From Notospermus geniculatus (Eukaryota > Nemertea > Pilidiophora > Heteronemertea > Lineidae), in contig NMRB01000346.1 of the NCBI GenBank assembly GCA_002633025.1, forward strand, positions 339,705 to 403,704: 64,000 bases of DNA, read 5' to 3'. Positions 1-11,500 of this stretch are shown piece after piece (the stretch's first letter is position 1; each line of letters begins with the position of its first letter). Below the pieces are notes generated by a model. It did no database searches, had not been told where the DNA came from, and saw nothing but the letters and a program-made list of their open reading frames with translations. The position numbers and the translations under genes were made by a program.

Positions 1-447
1 AGCATGATTTTCTTGTCTTACCTGCACTTGTTCTCATGGTACAAGGTCGATATTATTAGTTCAGCGAAGTTTGATTTATGTTCGGCTTCATCGATCAGGT
101 GGAATTCCTTTAAGGATTGGATCTTATTCTCTCATCAGTGACTCTACGCCTACGCCAGTAGGCTGTACTAAAACATGGAAAAGATTTCATAGGGCCTACT
201 GTACTTCCACATCTAAGTGGTCACTCACCAGTATTCAAGCTCATGCCACCTGTATTCACGATGGAGCACTTCTAACCATAGCCCCCCCCCCCGGCTGTTT
301 CAAACCGCTACCACTGCGTTACCCGCGCTCTCAGTGGATATACCTATGGCCAACTAAACACTGGGGACGAGTGTATGTCAAATCCAAAAATCCAAGATGC
401 CATCTTGGATTTTTTGCAAATAGTGCATGCGCAGTTACATCTGGTGG
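1..447. other. Unique left flank, no gene recognised
   Basis: This stretch precedes the duplicated block and has no second copy in the window. A reading frame of 164 codons crosses it and runs into the duplicated block, but it has no recognisable domain, carries a C homopolymer near 285-294, and has no splice-site support. I do not call it a gene. A short foldback lies at 386-414. Confidence 0.6.
386..414. repeat. Short perfect hairpin, 14-bp arms
   Basis: The arm AAAAATCCAAGATG is followed after one base by its reverse complement. The core GCCATCTTGGATTT resembles the unit of the minisatellite at 7619-7790 (GCCATATTGGATTT), so the two may share an origin. No function is claimed. Confidence 0.6.
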
Positions 448-3284
448 GCAAAAAGATTCGTATCTCCCGACCAATCATATGCGTTGGTTTACCCACCAGA
501 TAAGTGCGCGCGCACAAAATCTCCGTAGAAACCAAGAGGGCGGGAGGGGGGCGTTGAAACGATGATTTCGTCAATTTCACATCGGTTAAATGATGTTCGC
601 CGTGTAATTACTGCCATTCTGTGAAACCGTCAGCGGCCGGTGACAGTCAGTCATTGGATTTGGAACCAATAGTCTAGTCAAAAAGGGGGGTTTGTGTGCA
701 CCCTCGGAAATAAACTTTTAATTAACATTTGCAGTTGGCGTCTTTACAATTTTCACGTTAAAGTGGTCCTGAACCGCCGAAACTGGCTTCTTATGTGAAA
801 CTATGGTATGAACGAGTTGTCATGACGTACGCAACTCCGGCAGGTCCACCCAATGCTTGACTTTACCTCACAAACATTGGCCTTTCCATACCATTTCAAA
901 CATCATGCTTTACGAGCTGTTCTGTTTTTGGTCCTTATCGTCTGCTAATCTGTGTTGGTCACAAAACTCGTTTCTCCGCCCGGGATTTTCTCACAGTCTG
1001 GCCAACATCAAAAATGGTGTTGATGAAGGAGGCACTGTTTTATCATGTTTATCGAAACATGTTTTTGCCGTATCAAGGCCAGGGTGTTTGTAATTTGTCA
1101 TCGTAATCTCTTACAAACTAGCAACATTGATTGTGCTCTTATAAAAAAGAATTAATCACATGAACTTTCGCCACATCTTCAAATAAAGAAAAAAAAGTCA
1201 TATGTTTATTATTTGGAGGTCATTCCCACGGCCCTTTTGGGGCATAATCCTCGTTTTTTGCAGTTGGTTATCATGTCTTCAAAATCTTGGTGTAAAATTT
1301 CAGTTCTTTCCGTGCCTAATTTGCCGTTATCTCCAAGGTTACTGGTAAAGTCACCACACAGAGTGTCGTGGAAGTCATCGCCAAAGATGAGAAAAGAAAA
1401 AGTGCATTTTGTGTAACTAACGGCCTCAAGTCAAGCAATGATCCGTCTTTCTGTAACCACAGATTTCTGACGTTACCAAGGCAAACTATGGCAGGGTAGA
1501 ATGTCCGTGGCCATTGTTTGTAGAATGGGTCCGTTCAGAGTAGCACAGCAGATTGTAGCAAAGGTTAGGCCTACCTCAACAGGCGTCACGGTTTCACACT
1601 GTTTCTGTGGCTATGTTTTCGTTCTCTAAGCCACTTCCCCTGGAGAAGGATTTTCTGAATAAACAAGCGAGATCTTGGCTATTATTGTAGCGAAATTACT
1701 TCAATTCAAAGCAAACTTGTTTTTGCGTGTTGATGAAATAGTTTTGAGGGTTTTTTTTGTATAACAACTTTGTGACCCGTTTTGACTGGGCCAGTAACAG
1801 TAACATGGTCTCACCGGACGTTCATCATTTTTGCAAAAGGGATTTTCCACGCCACGCTGTAGCCATAAAACATCACGTCGGCGCTAAAAAAACATTTGTT
1901 GGTCATTTATTAGTTGGTAGATAATGTAGCGTTTATTAGCCCACCTATCATGCTGTTTACAACAAAGCTAACGTCTGGATTGCCTGAACCTCCTGGCCTC
2001 CATTCCTTCACACCGAATGAAAGAATTATGTTCCAGAACGGAACGCGTCTTGTTTGTGTTTATCTACCCAATAAATTTTTGGTGGCCCTGTAAAAACTGA
2101 TTAGATATGACCCAAATGCCACTGTCGAGCATCCACCATTTTTTGCCGGCAGAAACTTTATCCGTTACAGTTGCTAAGCGCCAGGCCATGCCCAGGTTGA
2201 GGCGTATCTTCCAAATCCCACAAGTCAGTGTGGCCACGGTCAGCAGGTACAGCAAGGATTTCAAAATCTGTATAAGCTGGTGAACGCGGTAGACGTAGCT
2301 ATCTAACATAACCAGAGATGCTTTGTAGCTGTATAAGCTAATTGCTGCTTCCTGCCATGGCATGTTACTTTGTGTTACATTTCCCTAAAAAATAACTATT
2401 GTTTAATCGAAAATGAAGGTTGGTATGTTTCCACTCAAATTGTTTCTTGCAGAAGAAATGCACATAGCAGAAGTAGGCATACACACCGTCTAGGTAGGCA
2501 TTATTTACATAATGTTTACCGCTGGTGTAGGCCTATTGAGTTGTTTTTCGATGGACAGGTAACCTATTGTTCATGTGAATAATGTGTAATAAATAAAACC
2601 TTCATGATGACATACAACAAGCAACGCTTTTTCGAAGGAAGATGAACTGGTGTCTGCTGCTCGATTTTGTAAGTTGGAACGAATCCCAGATTGTGACAAT
2701 CAATCTATTGAAGTTTCCCTTTAAGCAATGGAACATCGTATGTCCTCGAGGAGTATCTTCGGTACTCAACTTACAAGGAAGCTCTTCCGAAGTTTCCACA
2801 AGTGATAAATATTTACCCCAATCAAGATTATTATCACGAAATCTCAACCCACAGTTTAGAGAAACCTGTCGACGATTGTTGTAAATTTCATGAGGAAAGG
2901 GTCGGTTGTTTACGAGTACGACCCTGGGACCTTGAGCTTCCGTCTTTCTTATATTTGATACATGGTCAAAGGTCAAAAAGGTCGATGAGAACGCTGACTC
3001 CAAGATAAGAAACGGATGTTGGTGCCATAGGTCGTCACCCAAACTTCGCCACTTTTGGGAGAAGTATAAATACACTTGAATGTTGCTTATCCTCCACTTT
3101 TATGGTGTCCTTAGATTGACTTCAAGTCAACAACAAAACGATATTAACATGGAATGCAGGTGATGAAAGCGGAAAACGTCTCCTAAAATCCGGGGGAGGT
3201 ATTTATTGTTCTTGTGGTGGATGAAGCCTTTGTATCGTTGAGCCTGACCATAACCGTTGACAATGCATAGGTGTATGGATCCCC

Positions 3285-3462
3285 TAGAGTACCGCGATAT
3301 GGCTGACCCCGACCATAACCGTTCGCCTGGTCTTATCCTAACCCTAACACCCGACCCTCCTCGCACTTTTAGGTAGAGTATCGCGATATGGCTGACCCCG
3401 ACCATAACCGTTCGCCTGATCTTATCCTAACCCTAACACCCGACCCTCCTCGCACTTTTAGG
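3285..3462. repeat. 89-bp tandem pair, unit A only
   Basis: The 89-bp segment beginning tagagta and containing ctaaccctaacaccc occurs twice in succession here and once in unit B (about 16423-16511). It is a simple copy-number difference between the two units. The ctaaccctaac word is telomere-like but isolated. Confidence 0.85.
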
Positions 3463-6400
3463 CCTGTTTTTCAACAGTAACCCTCCATTCTCGTTCAAAG
3501 CATCCCGTACGCATCGCCAAAACGATCATGACCAAATTCCCGGGATCGCACTCAAGTGCCTACCTGCCGAATCTCAAGACGAGCAAGTGCATAATGCTTA
3601 CTCAGTACGAAATACAACCGTCGGGCAGGTGTCTTCGATATCAAATCTATCCATCCTTGTTTATAACAAAAACCCATCATCTCCCTCTTGTGCTGACGAA
3701 TAAGTGGAAGATATTTTGTTTGAAATCATTTAATATCTCTGGCGTCGCTGAAGAGGTTCCTGGCACCAGCAATGCGACGCGGATGTCGGCGAAGTGATTT
3801 TGAAGAGACATATTCTGGCTTCCGTCAGACCGTATAGTAATGATGCAGTACGTGCATCTTGTCACTTGGGAGCTGTAATCGGCCCGCCCACAGTGCACGA
3901 CATCCTTCGTGGCCATAATCTCCAGGCTTTGGAAACACTTTGACGCTCAAAGTGTCGGAGTCTTACAACCCCCTGACGGTACGGCGTCTGTCGTGTTTGC
4001 AATCACAGGTGCAAAGCATTTCTCGCACGCGCGGCGAAGACGCTTTCTGCAGGCAGATCTTCACCGTGTTATCATTGTCACCATTGGGTTTATCATCGAA
4101 ATTTAGAGATACTGTAAAAGAAGATGAAAGTGTTAAAAATTAGTGATTATCAGGCGATGATTGGAATGATATGGCATGTTTGCTTAACGACAGACGAAAT
4201 TACACCTGTGCTCTATTTAATCAAGTTGAGGAAATTTAACGATAACGCTCAGGTGTGGGACACGTCACGTACTTCCAGGCTGCTGAGAGTGAGAGTCAAG
4301 TAATTCTGCTTAAAATCATTAACGCACTTCTTTGTCCATTATACAGAGTTCTCCACTGTGATATGGCAGGTATCAACACAATCTTGACCACAAACACGTG
4401 GTGAGTGTGTTGAATTACGCAGGAGTCCCACAGGGCTCAGTCTTTTGACCATTACTTAATACTATTAGCACAAATCAAGGCTTGTCTAACGATGGATAGG
4501 CCTATACCTTTTTGTTCGTATTTGCTGGGTTTCCGTAACAACATGGAGTGCGCCTGCAGAACAATAAGCCAGCGTAAAAAGCAGGTCTAACATGACATAC
4601 CTAAAGGCAGAAGGATTGCCGAATACAAAAATATTAATGGATGTTTCTTTGACATTGTTACTTGCCATCTTGGCTGATACTCTTTCTGTGGACTACCCTG
4701 CAGTGCAGACATTTCAGCACTCCCACCGACAGCAAAAGAACGTACACAAAACCCTGCTTCTCAATAAAGAACAGAACACTGATTCTTAGCTGAGGCTTTG
4801 CTGGAATGTAAAGCATACCCAGGGAGGTAAAGGGAAAGGCAAGCCAAAGTAACGTGTAATCGCCGAAGGGTTTCTTTTTCCCTTACAACTTCACAGACAC
4901 GTTCGTGGCAGACGGCCAATCATTACCACAACAATACTGCTGGTGTAACAGTAAGGAGATGATATTCTAGTTCTCTCCCTCATTTTCTGATATCCAGTTT
5001 GTTTGCCGAGTGAGTGGCCAATTATGCTAACTTTAACCTCTGAACGAACCCAAATGTTCTGTCCTTGTTGCGCCTGATGCAGCGAAAACTGCAAGTTTGA
5101 TGCTGTGCAAAGTGAAATTCAATTCTTACACTTTGTTAGCCAAACATGCAGCTAACGAATGACATGTTGCTGCTTCAACCTTCGCCACGGGAAGCTGGTG
5201 GCCATCGCTGTTACGTCGTGATGAGGTTCGTTCTACGCCAGGCCAAAACGGCATCAACGAACGTCTCAGAGTATTTGATCCGCGTAAGCAGATATTCTTT
5301 TACCAGCATTTCCATCTCAGCGCGCGGACACCTATTTCGTGCGCTGCTTTCTGCGTAATTGTTCGATCCTATCTTGACGATAACCATATAATAGAGGGGT
5401 GCCTGTTTCTACATATGAGACATGGTAGTCCAGTTTTTTCTTCATTTCCATTGAGAAAAAAGATAGTTCAAAAACCCGATCCGGGGTACTCAAGATTCAC
5501 TGGAGGGGGCCCAGTATATCTACCGCAGAAACCAAAGTCGATAGCTTTGTCTTGCATTCACGATAAGATGGGTCAGGGAGTTGCAAGATGGCGACGTATT
5601 TGGAAGAACTGGTTTCACTATGTGACAGACAAGAAGTTGGAAGGAAAACTTCGCTGAATCATTCTATTAAGCAGGGAGCGTTTTCCTTGGAATGAGATAT
5701 TCCACGGGCAGGTTGTTGACTCTGTGGGCAGTTGGTAATGGAATGAGAAGGCGAGGCGGGAAAATTGCTGACTTGCTCGGAGCGATTTCTTCCTCGGAGA
5801 GAAGTATCCATGGGTAGGTTACTGACTCTGTGTGGGCAGTTTTTCATGGAATGTTCAAATCTAGTTGCCATGAGGTTAACCTTCAGTAAAACCAGAACGA
5901 AGATGTTGGAAGCATTGATTTGGCCAATTCTTCCTGCGAATCTTTGAATAGCAAGGCACTTGCTGGGAGAACCATGCGGATAAATCGGGGCAACGTGCCA
6001 TCAATTTAACGGAATCTCAATGAAATGAACAGGAGAGACAAAAAATATCCCAATCAGGAATCACTTATCAAAATATTTAGCAGGTGTTTCCTCTTGGTTT
6101 GGTAGTAAATTTAGATCTTGGGTATCTTCTACGTGAAAGGTTTGTTCTTTTGGCATTTGTGGCTTGGTTTTAAGACTGTGGCTTCTGAATACATGGAAGA
6201 TAAGGGAAGGAAGACATGGGAGATGCAGGACACCCAGACTGAGACTTTCGGTAACGCGTTCAGACGGCTGTGAGAATGGACGTGGCAGTCAGTGTAGACT
6301 GTTCCCAGCACACCTTGCGGTGGCAGGGTAGGCCCAGCCAAGCGACGTATAGGCCTACTGCCAAGCATCAGCAAAAAACTCGACGACCTTCAACAACATC

Positions 6401-7618
6401 AGAAGAAACACAAAGGGTGAGGGACGACCATAGAATTGTTCACTGTACATCTACCAAGCGTTAGGTGTGGAAACAGAAGGGGTTTTTAGTTACCAATTAA
6501 CGCCAGAATCAGTGAAGGGAGCAGGAAGATATAAGTGACCGTGAGAGGTCTCCACTTCATACAATCTTTGCCAAAGCGAAGTACATGATTCCATGGAAGC
6601 CATGCACTATACTGTACGTGTCATTCCAGTCAAGTTGGAGTGGACTTCAGGTTACAAGTAGCGGCGATTCTTCGCCATCGATTCGTAGACGTGTTGGGGG
6701 AATTAATCAGGTTGTAAAACCATTCCTTGCCGAGTTTTAGCAGGTGAATTTATTTTACTTGATCGATTTTAGGCGTCAACGAAACTATGAACGGCGTTCC
6801 TTTATTTTCTTACGGTTGCTGATAGATTTATTGAGTCATCTCGATTTAACGTTTTTAAGAAGATTTCTGATTGTTGAGTCACATAACAGTTTAATGCGGG
6901 GGCTGACCCCGCACGTGCCGGGACGATTGCCCGTATCAACTTCTGCCGCCCAACATGTTCGCTGAATCAAAAGGGTTGCGTCGTCAGCAACGTTGGGCCA
7001 ACACAAAGAACCCCTTCAAACAGGTTTAGGTGGAACGATCTTGCTTTGTCTGGTTTGGTCCCTTTTCGGCTTCTCTGGATATCCAAGATTCCAGGAGAAG
7101 GCATGACAAATAAAAACACTGTGTGATAACAGGATGTGTGGATTTCAACCCACTTGTTTTCATTGCCACTGCTCTTGTCATGAAACACCACTTTGGCAAA
7201 GAGTTCAGCATAGACGCTTTGGCCAATGCTTTATAATCTCTCATAACTACATATCTCCAGCGGTTATTACCTTTATCCCTGGGCTATCTTACCACTCCAT
7301 GTGCCACTTTTTCGAAACAAGTTGAAGAATACCCGTTCAAGTCGCACAACTCACTGGCGCCGTAAGTCATACAACTTGTTAACGCTGTACATTTGTTTTC
7401 ACAATAAGTACGCGCGCTGACATTGATGTTTCACGAAAAATTCGAGCGAAAAACAAGATAAAGAAATGTTTGAGATGTCTAGGTTTTTATTCGTAATGAC
7501 TTTGAACCTTCGTTAAGTGATTCTGCTCGAAAGATATTCATCTAAGTGGTTTGATCGTCGAAAAACTTTTCCTAAGTATTGCTTTGCAAGAGCATTAGAT
7601 GTTTCAACAGTGCTTTCT

Positions 7619-7790
7619 GGCAGCCATATTGGATTTCTGAATCTACACTGGCAGCCATATTGGATTTCTGATCGTCACTGGCAGCCATATTGGATTTCTC
7701 AACGCACACTGGCAGCCATATTGGATTTCTGATCGTCACTGGCAGCCATGTTGGATTTCTGATCGTCAGTGGCAGTTATGTTGGATTTCA
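7619..7790. repeat. Minisatellite, six units of 28-31 bp (unit A)
   Basis: Six units of ggcagccatattggattt followed by a variable 10-13 bp spacer (often ctgatcgtcact). The last two units drift to catgttgg and ttatgttgg. The core GCCATATTGG resembles a YY1-type GCCATnTT motif, an inference only. A frame stays open through the array and gives a repetitive peptide, but no splice or start context supports translation. The unit B copy at 20262-20433 looks identical. Confidence 0.85.
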
Positions 7791-8395
7791 CATGTACTGA
7801 ACGATGCACTGGACTTGGGAACATGTGACATATCCTGAAGCCACTCGACTATTTCGACATGGACAACGTTATCATACCTTGGTCGTTCGTATTCTTCATT
7901 TTAGGACATACAACATCAGATGAACCACTATAATGCGCAGTGATGCCTGAATCACATGTCAATTGTTATTTTATGACATGTAAAGTGGGCAATTCTGACA
8001 GAAGTTTGGAATGTCGACATACGTGATGCACATCACCCATCACCAATAAACCATTATTCTCTCTCTTGATTGCAGTAAAATCGGTTGTAAATATATTTTG
8101 GCCGATTAGCTTTCAATTAAGAGGTGATTGCCTCTAAGTGGATTGATTGGCATTTTTCAGGCCATGATAGGGGAAATACATCAGTCTGATCATCGCCCTG
8201 CTTAAATACAAAACTGCTTCAATGGAAAAAGCTACGGGCCCTATAGGTCCCTCGTCGTCCGATTCAAAGCTCCACACCAGAAACATACGCCTGTGCAGCA
8301 AATTTCCTTATAGGAATGGCCGATGTTTTTTTCTTTATATTTTCCTTTTTGAACGCCAACCCCTACATCATGAAGTCACTCTCTTGTCATTCCAG

Positions 8396-8581
8396 GTAAC
8401 GTTCCCGGCAAGTGTAAAGCAATAGACTTCATCGAAAATGAACAGTACATTATGCTGCTCAGGGTTGACCGTCAGGGGCGCTATGTGCCAACTTTCGACC
8501 AAGAAGTGTTCTCAGCGGATACTTTTGACAGAATATTCGGATTCTGTGGTATAAGTGTGTCGCAACCTGCAGAAGAAGCAC
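8396..8581 (+). CDS. Copy A exon a, cysteine-rich OB-fold-like module
   Basis: The acceptor is cattccag before GTAACG and the donor is GCAC before gtaagt. Phase 1 at both ends gives 61 whole codons. The encoded segment has cysteines in KCKA and FGFCG with hydrophobic strands between. It is identical to exon a of copy B as far as I read it. Confidence 0.65.
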
Positions 8582-11500
8582 GTAAGTTCACGTCCTTTGG
8601 GTTACTGCGACTTTATTCGTGGCCTTCGCCGACAAACCGGCGATCTGACCATATGTAAACCGCTGATTGGCTTACTCCTGATAGCAGCGCAGGGAAAAGG
8701 GCTTCTGAAAAGCTGATTGGATGAAAATCAAATTACAATGTACAACCCATTTTTTTCGTTTCAGAGAAAGAATCCTCATACGTGGACTGTCCTAATATGA
8801 TAAGTCGGAGAGCATTTCAAAAAAAACAAGCGGGCCGATGCACGCCATTAGATCGGGTCCAAAAATGGGAGCACGGCGGGCAGACGTCTCCATCACGGGT
8901 CACCATAACCCCGGTGATTAACGCACGGACGCGAGAGCTGGCGAGACCGACCCGACGGCCGGGGAGGAGGGGGAAGGGTAAGAACAGGGATCGTCAGGAT
9001 GATGACCTTGAGGTGGGAAGGAGGGACAGGGATCAGGCTGGGACACCAGACACAAGTGAGTGAGAACCGCAGGGCGTTTCCATCTTCACGAGTTCAGGTC
9101 AAGACTCGGCTTCTTCTCCTTTGACCTTCACGCAAGCAAACCACATTCCGTGTTCAACTGATTTCCCCGGTCCCAAAAATAGCAACCAATCACGGCAAAG
9201 CTTGCACCGACCCACGTGCATGACGTGTTCCTGGTAATGACGTTGACCAATCAAAATTTGATGAAATGACATCATTGATATTTTCTCTTCCATGGACGAC
9301 GAAGAAACGAGGCTTCTGATTGGGCGCACGAGAAAATCCCAAAGCGTTAAACACGGAATCTGGCTGCTTGCTGCAGAGTGTAGGAAGAGGTTAGCCGATT
9401 TCTACACGATGCATTATGCAGAATGGGCGTTTCTTGTGTCTCACAAGATATGGCATGGATTTGATCGCAAATGGTAGATGCCGCCTTAGACTCTATCAAT
9501 CTCGTCCCTTTGCTGTCTCTGACATTGCAATCAGCGTCCTCTAGTGTCAAGATCTGGGCCCTATGGGAAGTTAACTCTCGAATCCCGCTAAAGGCGTCGT
9601 CTTCAGCTTCGGCGTGGCGGTTCGTCTCCGAATCGACTGGCCACCAACTTCAATCTGAACCAAGAAGCATCCCTTTGTACCGGTAATTCTGAGGAACCGA
9701 AGAATAGGAACCATAGTTGGTTATCAAGGCTGTTTTTTCTGCAATCCGACCACTTGCACCTGGATTTTATAGGTGCTCGCCGATATCTTAAACTAGAGTC
9801 TCGTCGGATCCGTCAAGTTATCTTTCACGAGAGGGTTCCTCCTTATCGTGATGTATGACGTATGGACAGGAATGGGATGCTACCCGTGTGGGCACATTTA
9901 TTTGGTGCATGGACAGACCGGTGAAGAATTCCCCTATTAAATGCTGTTTATCCAGAGCACCGCAACTGGTACAAAAATGCTGTGGGGAAGGTGTGGTATT
10001 CTCTACAAAAACACACTTTACACACAAGACAGTGGTTTGTATACAGCACGTCGATTTTAAAATGTGTTTAGAAGACCGCACACGAGCGAAATTTTTCGAC
10101 ATTTTGTGGGAAAGTCCAGAGCTCCTGTCATGCTCCAGCCGGGTATGTGAGTAGCCTTAAATGCATGCATGAATGCAGGCAGGCAGCGAGCTTGGAGCTT
10201 GTTACCGACTGACGTCCAGCAGTAACATGCGTGAACGCGCCAATCAGCGTTCGCTGTTAATCAAACCCACAGGGACTTGAGGCATGCATTGCAGGGGTGG
10301 TGGGCGTGTTACAGAGGTCCAAACAAACCCCCGAGTAATGCCCCGGTATACTGATACCTAGTAGAATTTTTCTACTAGGTATACGTCAGTATACCGGGGC
10401 ATTACTCGGGGGTTTGTTATTGGACCTCTGTAACACGCCCACCACCCCTGCAATGCATGCCTCAAGTCCCTGTGATCTAACCTCGTCCCCGTTCTATGTT
10501 AATGACAGGCAAGGACGAGTAGCAAGCGATCCCTGGGAAAGCAACTGCTTCATTGACAACTGAAAAATCTCCCGCACAGTCAGATCTGCTGCATGAGTAG
10601 AGAGCAGACGTGGGATTTCTTCGCACACTTCAAAAATCCCTCACCGTCCGGGGTATGAGAAGTTACATCTGTAAATCTATTTGAAAAACTCAAATACGTG
10701 ATCGGCGTTCTCCTGCTTGGAGCCAAAGTGTCTTCACTTTGTTTTCTTAATCAGAGACGGTGGCTTTCTGCTCTCGGAAGCATCAAAGATTTCCATTGGC
10801 TGGGAATGTTTTGATGGCAGCTGGCCAGTATCAACTGCTTTTACCTTGATTACAATGGTCTGCAATGTTTACTGACCATTTACACGGGGAATCTGCCACT
10901 TACAACGTTTACCATTCATCATACAACATGTTTCACATGGTAGGCAGGGTTCATTTCGGTCGACGGTGGTTCCGACCCGCTGTAAGTCAGGCAAACGTAC
11001 TCTCTAAAACCTCATGTACGGTACAGTCTTGTGTTTGGCTGACTTGAGCAGAAACGTCTAAACTTTCCTTGAAAGAAGTTCTGAATACAAAGCCAATTCA
11101 TTGTCACCGGTTATGGTCAGGATTAGCGACTTAATCCTTCAAAAAGGGCTAATCCACTGGGACAGTATCACCCGGATTTCGTTTCCAAGAGGGGACTTTT
11201 TCCGTGCTGACTGTCATGACGGTGTGTCGTCAGCTCAGTACAAGACTGGCAACTTGTGATCGGTGGAAATCAGGCAGTCTGCGATAGTCTTCTGACCTAG
11301 TTTATTGCTGTAGAGCCCGGGTGTAGAGCCTTCAAACCCTGTGCGAGTATACCACATAGATGGCTTAAAACTGAAATTAGAGTAACTAGCATGATACCCA
11401 TGGCGAGCACACGCACAGGGTGCATGTGGTCAGAGGATGGCAGAAGTGGTAAAAAAAGTATAATGGCACCATAAGCAGTAAGGGTGGCCAGAAAATCACG

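Larger units (their letters stand above)
448..8395. other. Unit A upstream region, no exon recognised
   Basis: This is probably intron or 5' flank of the plus-strand gene whose exons begin at 8396. Open frames here (for example at 857-1093, 2642-3008 and 4592-4789) either shift frame or change length against unit B, which argues against coding. I found no exon for the protein's N-terminus. It contains an 89-bp tandem pair and a minisatellite, listed separately. Confidence 0.5.

Noticed and set aside
71-565. 164-codon open frame at the left end
   Set aside because: It crosses the duplication boundary, contains a C homopolymer and has no domain or splice support.
3310-3350. Interstitial telomere repeat (ctaaccctaac)
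   Set aside because: Only about one and a half telomere units, inside an 89-bp repeat.
4592-4789. Signal-peptide-like frame (MDVSLTLLLAILADTLSV) in unit A
   Set aside because: Unit B has a 2-base insertion in the hydrophobic stretch that changes frame. There is no matching donor.
7619-7790. CArG (SRF) boxes in the minisatellite
   Set aside because: CCATATTGG has only five A/T bases between CC and GG, so it is not a proper CArG box.
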